This document shows, piece by piece, positions 1 through 10,843 of a stretch of 28,507 bases of DNA. Both the position numbers and the translations under genes were made by a program. The stretch covers positions 66,311 through 94,817 of the forward strand of contig BLXT01003974.1 in NCBI GenBank assembly GCA_019648995.1. The letters are read 5' to 3'. Position 1 is the stretch's first letter. The number at the start of each line of letters is the position of its first letter. The stretch is from Plakobranchus ocellatus. Taxonomy: Eukaryota > Mollusca > Gastropoda > Plakobranchidae. The notes below the pieces were generated by a model. The model saw only the letters and a program-made list of their open reading frames with translations. It was not told where the DNA came from and did not search any database.

Positions 1-60
1 AGAGGCAGAAGAGAGAGAGAGACACACACAGAAGAGAGAGAGAGAGAGATTTTAGATTGG
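1..60. repeat. GA-rich simple repeat at the left edge
   Basis: The window opens with (GA)n runs and a short ACACAC interruption. It is low-complexity and has no coding content. It lies downstream (minus sense) of the last visible LRWD1 exon, in an intron or 3' flank. Confidence 0.85.
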
Positions 61-295
61 ATGAAAAGGTGTCTAGTGTTCGGTGCATTAGATCGTTACA
101 ACTCGGTGTGCAGATCTTATAGGATTTTTCAAAGTAGATCTAGAACAAAACATCTTGGCTATTATTTATAAGATACATGTATTATGAAAAATACGGTATT
201 AAGTTAGTTTTTTTTGTAAATGACAGGCAGTTTGTATGCACATTCCCATTCATGTTGTGTTAAAACTAGAAATAGCCGGTATCTCAAAATACTTT

Positions 296-980
296 GATGT
301 GGGGCTGACTTGAAGGTCAGGCTGCAACTCCCAAAAACCAGCCTCTGATTTTTTTTATCTATTGCCGACATGGTAGGCTAGTCATCAGTAATATCACTCT
401 AGGCCTTCTGCATTGTGCTCGATGTTGACTTAAAAATGAATATTATCATAGCTTACTTGCAAAACGCAAGGGTTTCATGCTTCTGAGCTCTTGTTTAATA
501 AATTAATAATTAACTTGGGGGGGGAGAGGGGAGGGGATTTAGCTGTTAAGACTGAATTAATATAATGATTCATATGATACAGCCTTAATTCTTGGTTACC
601 TTACCACCAGCGCCGAAGGTCTATCGAGTTACAAGGAACCTCTCGCATCCCCCTTCCCCCTCCCCAAAAAAAAAAAAAAAACCCACCAAACAAACAAACA
701 AAAAAATGCTGTATGTATCTAGATGCTTTATTTAATCCAGGGACACTTTGCAAACCTGGTATAAGATCAAAGAAACTACACCGGTCTACTTCGCGGACAG
801 TTTAAAAAAATTGAGAATCAACTTTCCATGATACCGCATTTTTGTATTTTGTGAATGAAAAGAAAATCACACAAAATGAAACCAAAGCGCACACGCTTAC
901 TTTAATAGCTAAAGCATAAAATGTTCTCCATTGACATGATGAATTAAGCCTAAAGCATTATGTTGGCATGTCTGCCTGCA
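296..980 (+). repeat. Dispersed repeat, copy A (paired with 20380-21110)
   Basis: Several blocks recur in the same order and strand about 20 kb to the right. They are CCTCTGATTT then TTGCCGACATGG (copy A near 343-372, copy B near 20424-20454), CTAGGCCTT, ATNACTTACTTG, GATGCTTTANTTAAT followed by GGGACACTT (near 723-748 and 20807-20831), and a terminal ATGTTGGCANGTCTG block (960-974 and 21091-21105). The copies have diverged and carry different insertions, such as the poly-A run at 666-680 here. There is no coding capacity. It looks like an old non-autonomous mobile element, but the class is undetermined; the boundaries are approximate. Confidence 0.6.
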
Positions 981-1456
981 CTACCATGACACATCAATAA
1001 TACAGAAGTTACTCTGTCTCTTTTTAGACAGAATGTTGAATAAAAGTTATGGACTGCAAATTGGATACTTGGATTATATCGACAGTAATTTAAAAATATT
1101 CAATGCTATTAAATAGGTAAAGAGTGCACATCTGTTGATATCGGATGGATCCAAAGAATAAGACGAGATAATTTTTTTTTCTTTTCCATCGTCCACCGGG
1201 ACAACTGAACGGGATTTTAGTGGGGCCGCCCGGAAAACGGAATTTATAGGCGTTCACCGGAATTTTTCCCCGGTGAAAACGGAAAAATTGGCAGGTCTGA
1301 ACTCCACAGTAGCCACAGGGTCCTTGGCGCTTTTTGGGCAGAGCTCAAACCTGCAACAGCAGAACGGTCCCCTCCTCGTGGCAAGGATAATTTAGGAACA
1401 CAAAAAAAAAGGGCTCGGTAGGGCTGCTTTCCAAACAAACAAATAAATGAACTGAC
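981..1456. other. Non-coding stretch with a short GC-rich hairpin
   Basis: No exon was found. The section 1190-1300 is locally GC-rich and contains an 8-bp inverted repeat (TTCACCGG near 1253, CCGGTGAA near 1270). It ends in ATTGGCAGGTCTG (near 1288), the same terminal block that closes the dispersed repeats at 974 and 21105. It may be a third, differently built member of that repeat group. In minus sense this is the intron after the last visible LRWD1 exon. Confidence 0.4.
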
Positions 1457-1606
1457 CATTGCTGAAGCCCAAATTGAGGTACTTGACAATATGCTGTGGA
1501 TATTTCAGCTTGATGATTGGCTCGATAGGACAATCACGTTCCTGCTTGTCCACATGTTTCGCCAGGTCCCAGATAAGGATCTCACCTGAGCCAACCTGTT
1601 TTGTAG
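1457..1606 (-). CDS. LRWD1: LRWD1-like exon 9 (WD40 blade)
   Basis: This exon encodes about residues 263-312 of the visible protein. The core is TKQVGSGEILIWDLAKHV, a typical WD40 d-strand ending in WDL, followed by PIIKLKYPQHIVKYLNLGF, which corresponds to the next blade's start in LRWD1. The acceptor is AAG at 1608-1607, after a pyrimidine-rich stretch. The donor GTCAGT lies at 1456-1451. The leading CT completes an Ala codon with the G from the previous exon. The open frame runs on past the donor, but that extension reads as intron. No downstream exon was found to the left. Confidence 0.8.
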
Positions 1607-2091
1607 CTTCATTTTGTGCCAGGTAAGAGGAAAACAAACATGCTCTAAATTAGTTTTCTTAGTGTTAGCCATTCTGTCACGGAGATCAATGTTACATTGA
1701 CAGCACATTAGAAGATGGATCAAACTTCTGCTTCCCTTCAGACATTAGCACCCCTACTTGCTTTTCCCCCTCTTTCTTGATACTACACTTTAGTGTGGTA
1801 ATGTTCATTTAATATTGGTGGAATGTGACTTATACTTAGCTCATGTCTCAGAGAAAAAAGATTCAGTGATGATTTTCTTTTTTATAATGCATTTCTTGAA
1901 GAAATCAATAGATGAAATATCAGACTAGGAATGTAAAAATTAACTCAAAATTGGTCATCCTATATCCAAAATGGCCACTTTTGCCATGTGTCCTAACAAT
2001 GACATTTATGTATTAATTGTACCTTAATTGATATGCCTATATTTGAAGTGACACTCCTGACAAAACATGAGATATAAAATCAACCACATAC

Positions 2092-2174
2092 CCAAAAGAT
2101 CACCAGGCAGGTTGATGAGACCATCAATTGTGGTAGTTTTGGATTTGGGATGCTGGAACACAATGTCTGCTTTC
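2092..2174 (-). CDS. LRWD1: LRWD1-like exon 8
   Basis: This 83-nt exon covers about residues 235-262 and encodes KADIVFQHPKSKTTTIDGL then INLPGDLL. It matches the LRWD1 stretch that links two blades through the DGL motif. The acceptor is CATAG, the donor is GTATGT (2091-2086), and the phase fits both neighbours. The flanking intron 2175-2533 is short (359 bp) and largely made of 45-bp tandem repeats. Confidence 0.78.
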
Positions 2175-2533
2175 CTATGGGTAGTAGAGACAAAATCCAT
2201 ATCAATATTTTATATGGTCAGCAATAACACAATAATAAAGGTGTATTATGTGCTACATCTCCACTGCTACACAATTTTGGCATCCCTCACAACCGTGTGC
2301 CAGAATTCACACTGACTTAATCTCCTCTTGCAATCGTTCATGCCAGAACTTATTCTATGACTTCATGTCCTCTTGCAGCCCTTCATACCAGAACTCACTC
2401 TATGACTTTATCTCCTCTTGCAGTTGTTCATGCCAGAACTTATTCTATGACTCTATTTCCTCTTGCAGCCCTTCATACCAGAACTCACTCTATGACTTTA
2501 TCTCCTCTTGCAGTTGTTCATGCCAGAACTTAC
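2175..2533 (-). other. Short intron filled with 45-bp repeats
   Basis: Its 5' end (minus sense, 2533) is the GTAAGT donor and its 3' end (2175) the TAG acceptor. About two thirds is the tandem array described separately. The rest (2175-2297) has no visible feature apart from the acceptor tract. Confidence 0.75.
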
Positions 2534-2551
2534 TCTATGACTTTAGCCCGG
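2298..2551. repeat. 45-bp tandem repeat array spanning an exon/intron boundary
   Basis: Five 45-bp units start at 2327, 2372, 2417, 2462 and 2507, with a partial diverged unit upstream from 2298. Each plus-strand unit starts with CTTGCA and contains CCAGAACT. Types alternate (CCCTTCATACC versus TTGTTCATGCC), so the higher-order period is 90 bp. The unit at 2507 contains the last 18 nt of LRWD1 exon 7 and its donor, so the array carries copies of that 5' splice site. The 45-bp period keeps a plus-strand reading frame open, which is an artefact. Confidence 0.9.
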
Positions 2552-2698
2552 CGAGTGGGTGTGAGAGTTGAACAGTCTGACACGACCCATCCCACACAGC
2601 CTCTCTCAGCGCCAGCAATGAGCAAACCACAATTCTCGCTAAACACCAGGTTGAGAGCATCACCTACAGAATCTTGCAGGGAAATCTTTAGCAATGGC
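2534..2698 (-). CDS. LRWD1: LRWD1-like exon 7 (WD40 blade)
   Basis: This exon covers about residues 180-235, starting PLLKISLQDSVGDALNLVF and continuing SENCGLLIAGAERGCVGWVV to TPTRRAKVIE. The LLIAGAERGCVGW block is the counterpart of the LRWD1 blade with LLAGCEGG..CW. The acceptor is CTGCAG at 2704-2699. The donor is a consensus GTAAGT at 2533-2528. Reading past the donor gives TAA at once, so this splice site is essential. The donor sits in the terminal unit of the 45-bp array. Confidence 0.82.
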
Positions 2699-3147
2699 CT
2701 GCAGAGATGTGAGTATCAATCAATAAGTCAAGAGAAAACAAAAACCATGCAGGCACTAAAAATACTGACTTATGTGCAATACACTCAATATTAAAACCAT
2801 TACGGGAGTGGCTTATATTAATATATTTTTTTAATCACAATTAAATCTTATATTAGACACTTAAGACAGATTAAGATGTGATTTTTAAGCATTCATTTAT
2901 TGAGGTTATATATTTTCAGTTACTTAAATAACTGGCTTTGCATTATCGATATTATAAAAGGCTTAACGAAATCTAGGCTTGACGTTTGTGTCCTATCTCC
3001 TCCTGTGCCGCTCTATGCACAGTCTTAATTTTTTGTGGACCATAATCTGCCTATTTTAGTGTCGCATTTTGTAAATAAAACCAAGAAATACTTAATGATT
3101 TCTTTAAAAATTATATTTTTTACTTCAACAAACCTATTTTCAGCAAT

Positions 3148-3195
3148 CACACACACATACACACAAAGGCGCGCGTGCACACACACACACACACA
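3148..3195. repeat. (CA)n microsatellite, interrupted
   Basis: Two CA runs are separated by AAAGGCGCGCGTG, and the region is followed by poly-A near 3211. Simple repeat in intron sequence. Confidence 0.85.
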
Positions 3196-3529
3196 AATCC
3201 AAACCAGGTACAGAAAAAAAAAAAATACGTTATAATTTAAAACCCCAGCTATGACAAAGAGATATAAAGCAACATCAACCTATCATATACAAGTAATAAT
3301 TCACCTACTTCAAATAATGCAGGCAAAGAAACTGACATTTGTTCACCTAATAAATTATTTGGCGTACGCTAGAGAACTAAAACGAAACAGGGAAACCACG
3401 AAAGTGATGCTCTACAGGCTCTCATGCTCTCTTCATGTATCCAAATCTAACATGCTCAAATTTTTGGATAATCCAATTTACAAGTTTGCTATATTTTGTG
3501 GGATTCTGAATCAAGGTCCCAAATAGTAA

Positions 3530-4380
3530 TTTTTAGAGATATAGATTCTAGATCTAGATCTAGGCCTGCCCTAAAGCCTAGCATTAAAAAAATCTGAAAG
3601 CTTGGCTAAACCGAATCAAGATTGGGTAGATTTAGGCCTAGATGGAGATTCAGCCTAGCCTAGAGTCTAAATTTAGATCTAGATTCTAGATTAGATCTTT
3701 AGAGTCTGTTTCATCAGAATCATAGATCAACATCCAATTTGATCTTAAATCTAGAATCCAGGTACATGTATTTTATTGGAACCTAGATCAAGATTCTAGA
3801 TGTAGATCCAGATCCTGATAGGCCTAGATTTAGATCTAGGTCTAATCCTGATAAAGTTAAATCACCTTGGTATTATTGGATCAAGAATCTAATCGAGAGC
3901 TACTTTAATTAGGATCCATACGCCTAAATTTGGCAAAATTTCGTTCCAGAATTCTGATTATATCGCCCAATACAGAAATTTAGAGAAGGCCCTATCTTGA
4001 AATTGTTGATTCACGTTGAAATTATGATTGCAAACCAGGTAGCAAAATTAAATTACTAGCCTAGATATTTAATTAGATCTAGAATCAGAATCTTGATAGC
4101 TAAAGTATATTTCAAACTCTCCGTTCCATTATTGCTATAATAGTGAAAATTTTTACTTAGGCCTAACTTTAATTACGGCGATTTTTTTACAATTACATTT
4201 AAATTTAAATTGCAGTAAATCACATTACTAAAAAAAGCTAGATCTTGAATACAACCTGTCAATCCAATATTTTGGAGCGAAACTTATCATATTATCAATC
4301 TACGCATAGGTTATTTCAATCCATAACATCAAAGTTAATAGGCCTATTTTAGATCTAGACCTGGATAGCAGAAATTCATT
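3530..4380. repeat. TCTAGA/AGATCT motif cluster
   Basis: Overlapping palindromes TCTAGA and AGATCT recur very densely, for example at 3545-3562, 3671-3694 and 3793-3842, mixed with AGGCCTAG. They are not in fixed-length tandem units; the spacing is irregular. The same style returns at 11.54-12.22 kb and 23.64-24.03 kb. No coding potential. Confidence 0.65.
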
Positions 4381-4394
4381 TCAAGCTTATTGTT

Positions 4395-4930
4395 TGTTTA
4401 TCGCAATAGTGAAATTTAGTTGGTGGTAATTTTTTGTATAGGCCTATATTTAAATTATATCGCAGTGAATGCCGCAAAATAAGGATTTTGAAATCCGATC
4501 TTGATTACGAGCTTTCTCCACTTTTGCTTAACTTCCATTTCTAAGTGTTCTGTCTTCTTTTTGGGTGACCTCTTCTCCTTTTTTCTGATACAAAGCATTC
4601 ATGAATGATTTTTCCTTATACAGTCATGTCTTTTTTATTTCCAAAGTATTTCATCCCATTTAAATTATCACAGTGAATTGTGACAAAATCTAGATCTTAA
4701 AATAATAAGTGATTGCAAACTTTCAATGCCTCTGCTTCTTCCATTCCAAGGTGTTCTGTCTTTTGGGGCGAGCTGTTCTCCTTTTCCCAGGGTTTGGTTT
4801 TGGTTTTTGTATATAGTTAGTCCGCAACAAGGTGATTTCAGCCTTTTTCCAGGGACCATACCTTCATGAATTTTTCTGTAGGCCTATACATTTGCGCTTC
4901 TTTTCATTTCCAAAGTAGTTCATCTTTCCT
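4395..4930 (+). repeat. Diverged direct duplication of about 200-260 bp
   Basis: Two segments share ordered blocks. The first (about 4440-4660) has TTTAAATTATATCGCAGTGAAT, then TTCCATTTC, GTGTTCTGTCTT, TTCTCCTTTT, TTCATGAATGATTTTTC and ATTTCCAAAGTA. The second (about 4660-4930) has the same blocks with changes and a roughly 70-bp insertion around 4790-4855. A weaker third copy of the 5' part lies at 4130-4250. This is an old local duplication with no visible coding function. Confidence 0.55.
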
Positions 4931-6199
4931 TTTTATGTTTTGTTCAGGAGTTGATTCAGACTTAACTTTGTTTTTATAGACTTCAAGCCCTACTATTTTT
5001 AAAATTGGACAGTATATAAGGATTTCTTTCAAACTATGCAAAAAGTCAATCTTTAATTGCTGAATTTCTCTCCAAGTCAAGATGTCAACTCCTAGACTTC
5101 AGGATCCTGTTCGGACAAGGATAAATTGAATTGAGGTTGCTTGACATAACAGTAACTTCATTTGGTTTACTTTTGCTCTGAGTGAAGCCCATCTCGAGTT
5201 CATAGGGCATAAATACTGAATGAATCATGGCATCTGCTAGATTAATTTTTAATTAATTATTGCAGACCCCAAGCCCTTCAAAATGATAGAATGTAAACTC
5301 TATTCATAGCTGACATGAAATCATCCTCAGTTAAAAATTAAACCTTATTAAGGCTGCGTTATGCAAAACATCTTTGTTTTGGTTTATGATTTTGTTCTGG
5401 GATTTTCACTGCAATTACGAAAGAAAGTCAGTTGTATTTTTTTTTTTTTGTCTGGCTACAAAAGCAGTGATCATTCAACCTCAATGAAGAAATATACTGG
5501 AGTAAGGCTACATTTCAGGTGACGAATTCTTTAGTTCCCATTTTGCTTCATGAACTGTATTTTTTTTTTTTTAACTGTTCTTTGCATTTTGTTTACTGCA
5601 TGTATACCCAAGTTAGGTAGATTATGGTCCTCTTCAGGTTTGGAGAAATCTGCTTAAGACATTTTTCAGCATATAGTTTAAGGGAAACCTCGATTTGTAT
5701 GCTGAAAAATATAATTTTTTTAAATCAGTAAGTATTTCTTGGTTTTTATTTACCTTATGCGACGTTAGGTTAATAATTATGTTCAGGAAAATGTCTTTTC
5801 CTTTCCTGTTCATTTGAACAGGCAAACATGCTTGTTACTTATAAAACCTTAGTTTTTTCAGTTTGGTCTTGCTAAACTTTGAAAAATAAATGAATGCAAG
5901 TTGAGCCTTCAGATAATTTGATATCCCACAATATTCATCAGTCAAATACAGACTTGCCAGGCAAAAATATTAGAAAACAGGAGTGAGCCCACCCAAAAAA
6001 CAGGAGCATGTTAAGGAACATACCTTAAGGACATCAATAGAAGCTTAGATCTCATTAAACTTCAGCGAAGGGGCTGTGAAAATTAATGCTATATAGATCA
6101 CACCCTTGATGAACCCAGTGAAATTTAAAATGATAGATATCTATTTTTTTCAATACATCTTGTATTTGTTGCTATGAAAATGATTAAATTTATACTTTA

Positions 6200-7440
6200 A
6201 ATCATGACACTAACAGTCACAGGTAAGGCGGGTGATGATAATGAGTTCCTTTTACCTTTTTTTTTTTTGGTCTTTCCATTTTTGGGTACTAATTGGGATC
6301 AATAAAGACTTTTTAAAATTATTAACAAAATAAGCTCTTGAGATCTACTCTAAATACTGATCAACTACAGTTACAGGTTAGGCAAGCTATGATGATAATG
6401 AATTTCTTTGAGATTTCAGGTAGGCCTAAAGCAATCGGTATCTTTTTTTTTTTAATTATAGATGATCTACTTCAAATAATGATCGCCAACTCTTACAGGC
6501 AAGACAGGCTATGATGATTAATTAGTTTGGGATCGGTTTTCATTAAAAATCTATTATGTTCTCACTGGCGGATTTTTTTTCTTTCTTTTTTTTTTTTTGC
6601 CAACACTCACACGTAAATTTAATAAACATATGATGATAATTCTACCGAGATCTACTGCTATTGTTTAGGCCTATAAACATCACCTGGGCCTGTGTCAAAT
6701 CACAGAGCTAGCCTACCAACACTAACAGGAAAGGCAGATGATGATAACAATGAATTCCTTCCTGATCAGTTATCTTCACTGCGAGTACATTTTGTAAAAT
6801 TATAGGATAGGCCTAAATCTACTTTAAATTATGCTCTTCAACGTTATCAGGTAAGGCAGTGGATGATGATGGATTCTGTCGCAATCCTTTTTTTTTATTT
6901 ACTCTTCAAATCATTATGATCACCAAAACTTACAAGGCAGTTTATGGTGAGGAAATTCCCTTACGTTGAGATATCATTAAACATTGTATTGCCGATGAAA
7001 ATGAAAATATTGTAATGTAGGCCTAATGCGCTTTTGTTCTTGTGCGTGCGTGCATGTGTGTGTGCGTGTGTGAGATTAACTAAGTATTAGTTACGGCATA
7101 TTCTACTTTGTTATAATCGCCAATGCTCACAGGTATGGCATATGATCATTGATGCCACTGAATTTGTTTGATTGTACACCTTGATTTATCGTTTTTTTGT
7201 GTGTGTGTGTGTTTTTTTCCCCTGCATGCCCTTATTAAAAAAAAAAGTTAACGGTTGCCAAAACTATAGATCTACGCCCTATGCCTAGGTTTATTTCTTT
7301 TCATGATTGGCATTAAACAGTGTTGGTAGGAGATGACAATGAGAGTCCGGGTCCTGAGATAATATAAACAATGATCAAGGTCCGGACTTCACTCTAGATC
7401 TATGATCGCTAAAATTTGATGACACTGAACTTCTAAAAAG
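6200..7440 (+). repeat. Highly diverged tandem array, period about 120 bp
   Basis: A core resembling CTTACAGGTAAGGCAG followed by TATGATGATAATGAATT recurs near 6218, 6370, 6493, 6605, 6722, 6845, 6930, 7126 and 7316. Many copies are preceded by AAATNATGATCGCCAA. Spacing is close to 120 bp in the middle of the array and wider at the right end. Poly-T runs separate several units, and a TG-rich stretch interrupts it at 7036-7070. The core contains AG|GTAAG-like bases on the plus strand, opposite to the host gene. Confidence 0.6.
7036..7214. repeat. TG-rich microsatellites
   Basis: GTGCGTGCGTGCATGTGTGT at about 7041-7060 and GTGTGTGTGTG near 7199-7211 are short simple repeats within the right part of the 120-bp array. 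Confidence 0.8.
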
Positions 7441-7857
7441 TAATATGGAAAAAAAAAACCCTTCCTATTTCATTTCATTCTTTGCTGTGCATTGATATCC
7501 TTGAGCTTCGTTTTTTTTCTTTCCTTTTTACTCAGGCAATCGTGATGTGTTGAGAACAAGATAAACAAAAGGGCTAAAATGCCTCAGTGGTGGCGATCTA
7601 GGTCTACACTATAATCATGTGCATGTTTGAGATCTAGATCTACATTAGTATGGATCGTGCTTTATGCAAATTTGTTGCTTCGCGTAAATCTCCTCCGCGG
7701 ACTTTAAACTTTACTGTTCACACTTGGAAATACTTTGCTGATTTACCTATCCATTGGATGAACGGCATTGGTTGAAGCACCGTCTCGGCCCGCTCCGCGA
7801 GTATCAAGATTGTTCAATTGACTTAGATGACCAAATATTATTTGTTTAAAGTGAAAA

Positions 7858-8055
7858 AGTGTTTCACCGGTTATTTCTCTTTTCTTTTAATTCTCAACAG
7901 ATAAATACAAAGTCGATATCCCAAAGCCCCAAAGCAGTATATCAAGAAAAATCAGGATTTCTCACTATAAATCGGGAAATCGGGAGACAGGTATTTTCTT
8001 CGAAAAAATCGAAAGACTCCCGATTAAATCGGGAGACCTGGCATGTCTGCAGATA
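7858..8055. repeat. Repeat-like segment with AATCGGGAG palindrome
   Basis: CTCCCGATT-A-AATCGGGAG at 8017-8035 is a perfect palindrome with a single-base centre. Related AAATCGGGA words occur at 7970-7985. The segment closes with CCTGGCATGTCTGCAG, close to the terminal block of the dispersed repeats at 974 and 21105. It may be another member of that family inserted about 40 bp from an LRWD1 donor. Small open frames here show no recognisable protein. Confidence 0.4.
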
Positions 8056-8093
8056 CATCAGTAGCTTTGGGTTTAAATATTGATCATACGTAC

Positions 8094-8166
8094 ACATATG
8101 TACTATTTGGAGCTTTATCTGGTATTCCTATGTCCCACAGGTACACAAAGCCATCTTTAGATCCAC
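8094..8166 (-). CDS. LRWD1: LRWD1-like exon 6 (WD40 strand)
   Basis: This 73-nt exon covers about residues 156-180 and encodes GSKDGFVYLWDIGIPDKAPN then STYV. The LWDIGIP block is the most LRWD1-specific match in the window (vertebrate proteins have LWDIGVP). The acceptor is CCAG at 8170-8167. Of several possible donors, GTACGT (8093-8088) was chosen because it alone leaves the two bases that fit exon 7. Confidence 0.83.
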
Positions 8167-9066
8167 CTGGTAAACAAAGAAAGTACATAAAGGACAGTGC
8201 TATAAACCCTTAATCTTTGACGGACAAGACAAACCATCAATGTGATACAAGAGTGGTTTATCCCATATTTTAAAAGCTTCAAGAAAATAAGGGCAGCAGG
8301 TTTTCAAGACTTGAAGAAATAAAAACCTGCTCATGAAATCCTAAAAAGTAATGCAAATGGATGAGCCCAAAACTTGAGATACTATAACAATGAGTCTATT
8401 CATGGACATTCTAAAACTGGGATGCTCTCTCTTTCATTGGATTGATTTCTGTATTATCTACGCATTGTGGCCTTTCATACTGACTCAGTTTGCCAACCTT
8501 TCAGCACAGAAAGGATATTTTAGTATCACTAAGCTATCTCTGCTGTTTATTATACAAAGGGAAGGATAGTAAATTAATAAAAAGAAATCAAGGACTGAAT
8601 ACTTTTTCACTGAATAAAAATAGGAAAGTGTGGACTTTTTGTACAGATATCAAAAGAATATTGTTTTTACTTATTATCTGTGTAAATCAACAACTTTTTC
8701 TGAACCATATGTGTTATGACTTACCATCCTGGCATCCATTTATTTAAAACACGCTTTTGCTTCACTCTTACTGTATGTTTCAGTGTTACAATTTTATAGA
8801 GTGATATCTTACCGATTCCATACTGCCAGGCAAATGTACTTTCATAATAATCACATGTATACATATATGCCTCTACATTTTCAAAACATCAAGGTGTGAC
8901 TGATACTTACTCAGTCACGCCTGTGTCTCACAAGACAGAGATCAACTAGGAGGATGATTTTGAGCGACCGATTCAGAACTGGATTTACATGTTCCATTTC
9001 TTACAAAGGTATAAAAAAATCAAGAGTTACACAAAAGTCGCAGAATGTTTATGTTTTGTAACTTAC
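8167..9066 (-). other. 0.9-kb LRWD1 intron
   Basis: The intron is bounded by GTAAGT (9066-9061) and an AG acceptor (8168-8167). No exon or repeat was recognised inside. A short open plus-strand frame at 8490-8747 shows no family features. Confidence 0.6.
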
Positions 9067-9189
9067 TGAACAACAACCGTGTCAGAGTGGGATGAAACAG
9101 CAGACAACTGATATACTTCTTATGTCCCCTGATGATTGCGTACATCAACAACTGGTTGGGATGGATGAGTTTTACAGCCCCGCCTTCCC
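9067..9189 (-). CDS. LRWD1: LRWD1-like exon 5 (WD40 blade with GH)
   Basis: This exon covers about residues 115-156, starting EGGAVKLIHPNQLLMYAIIR and continuing GHKKYISCLLFHPTLTRLLF. It contains the GH dipeptide that starts a WD40 blade, whose WD lies in exon 6. The acceptor is TGTGTGCAG (9192-9190) and the donor GTAAGT (9066-9061). The split codons give Gly at the start and Ser at the end. The plus-strand open frame over the same bases is its antisense shadow. Confidence 0.85.
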
Positions 9190-9740
9190 CTGCACACACA
9201 TATTCACAGAAAAAAATAATGGTGTAGTTCAATGTAAGAGATATAACATTTGCACAATTTTTCAAAGAAAAAAAAATTACAGATTTTGAATTGATCAATA
9301 AGAATAAAATGTAAAGCTTTCCAAACTACACGCTTAACAAACATACGTCAGTTTTTGAAACATACACCAATTATTCATTTCAGAATTTTTCATAAAAAAA
9401 AAAAAATGATGTTACAAAAACATCTGGACACCTTCATTCTATTGATAACTTTCAATAGTCATGGGATTCTAAAACGTAAGAAATGATATATGTCTATTTT
9501 CCATAATCAACTGATACAATGTGTAATGCAGTTGTCTTTGCTAATATTGTTATTTAAAAATGTAACTGATGCGCCAGGTGAACTTAAATGAAAAATGAAG
9601 TGATAAGTGCCAAGTGGATGGATATAATATAAATGAAGGACAACAAAGGAAATAGGAGTTTATAGCATTATTATTTTACCTGCACATGTTTGTTATAGCC
9701 CGACTGCTACTATAAAAGAGCTTTTTTTCTGCTGACTCAC
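9190..9740 (-). other. 0.55-kb LRWD1 intron
   Basis: AT-rich intron between GTGAGT (9740-9735) and the acceptor at 9191-9190. Nothing else was recognised. Confidence 0.6.
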
Positions 9741-9813
9741 CTGCAACAGCCAGGACATTCACTTTTCGGTGGCTCGCCATTTCAATGGTAGTCCATGCTA
9801 ATGTGTAGAAGTT
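9741..9813 (-). CDS. LRWD1: LRWD1-like exon 4
   Basis: This 73-nt exon covers about residues 91-115 and encodes NFYTLAWTTIEMASHRKVNV then LAVAG. It corresponds to the FFSVAWTAL...VLAAAG block of vertebrate LRWD1. The acceptor is CATTAG and the donor a consensus GTGAGT. The phase agrees with both flanking exons. Confidence 0.82.
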
Positions 9814-10007
9814 CTAATGAAAAAAAAAACATTTTGGGGCTAAAATTTAACAATTACTTCAATGCTGAAATTGAAATATGTAGTATTTATTCAATTTTAT
9901 TCTGAAATCTCTATAGTACAACTTTTACCAACAGAAAAATTCCTATCTGCTGGCAGATTATTAGCTCATGGTGCTTAAAATACAAAATGAGAAAGAAAAA
10001 CACAAAC

Positions 10008-10114
10008 CTCATTTCTATCTGTGTCTTGAAAACGTTTCAAGACTTGCTGTGTGTTGACATCTATGATACAAACTGTTTTACCACCACAGGTTGCCAGCAA
10101 ATTCGTCGTTTCCT
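10008..10114 (-). CDS. LRWD1: LRWD1-like exon 3 (first WD40 blade)
   Basis: This exon covers about residues 55-90 and encodes ETTNLLATCGGKTVCIIDVN then TQQVLKRFQDTDRNE. It matches the LRWD1 segment ATCGG..VCVID..TG. The acceptor is ACTAG (10116-10115) after a TTTTACCTTTCATTTT tract. The donor is GTTTGT (10007-10002), non-consensus but acceptable. An AGAG ambiguity at the acceptor is settled by phase: the AG joins the G of exon 2 to make Glu. Confidence 0.83.
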
Positions 10115-10843
10115 CTAGTCAAAATGAAAGGTAAAATATAGCAAGAAATTTGCAATTTTTGTTTTACAATCACACTAAAAGTGTGAAAAAAAACACATGA
10201 TCAGCTTAGGCTTGAATGCTACATTTCTATCTTTTGATACACTGAAATTAAACTATCACCTGTGTTCTTAATTAGACAAAAAAATTGCTGGGAAGACACG
10301 CATGTTATGGACAGTTCTTAAGAATATTTGAAAAAGAGGTATCAACACCCACACAAGTACACACACCAAGACATTCTTCAAGATCAAACAAAAAAGACAA
10401 TTGTAAATCTTGACAACTATAGAGGTATTGTAACAATGCTTAAGCTTGTAACTAGTGTATATGAGTGATTCTCAAAAGGTGTATTCTGTCCTGTATACTC
10501 TTTCATAAAACATTTTTTTCAGGATCGGCAAGATGGAATCTATCTTTTCTGGGCTGTGTGTGTTAGTAAAACATTAAAGAGATATTATGAACAATATTAC
10601 CTTGTTTTGACTTCTTTTTACGTTGTGGTTCGATTTTGAAATAAAAAACAAATACAGATTTTTAGCCCGTTTTTGTTACATGCTATGGTGTCCTTTTTTA
10701 TTGGTTTCAAATTTGTTCTCTGAGCAGCTTATGAAAAAATCTTTTGCTTAATATTGGTAAATAAAAGCTTGAAAAATACTTTTTTGGGTGTTGAATGTGT
10801 AAAAACGATGCCAATTTCATAATATTGGACCATTTTGGGGGGC

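Larger units (their letters stand above)
2699..8093 (-). other. 5.4-kb LRWD1 intron, mostly repeats
   Basis: No exon was found between 2699 and 8093. The interval holds a CA microsatellite, a TCTAGA/AGATCT-rich section, a diverged duplication at 4395-4930, AT-rich unique sequence at about 4930-6200 with several poly-T runs and no visible feature, and the roughly 120-bp diverged array at 6.2-7.4 kb. Confidence 0.65.

Noticed and set aside
1244..1723. Alternative minus-strand frames around LRWD1 exon 9
   Set aside because: They lack WD40 features; the spliced frame fixed by phase and motif is the supported one.
2067..2794. Plus-strand open frames, one with Ser/Cys/Tyr repeats
   Set aside because: They are antisense to LRWD1 exons 7 and 8 and stay open because the tandem period (45 bp) is divisible by three.
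3035..3526. Two small plus-strand open frames
   Set aside because: One runs through a CA microsatellite and the other has no recognisable motif or splice sites; intronic to LRWD1 on the other strand.
6200..7440. Spaced repeats considered as a CRISPR array
   Set aside because: Repeat copies are strongly diverged, spacers also align between units, and the genome is eukaryotic.
9092..9289. Plus-strand open frame of 65 codons
   Set aside because: Antisense to LRWD1 exon 5; no family features.
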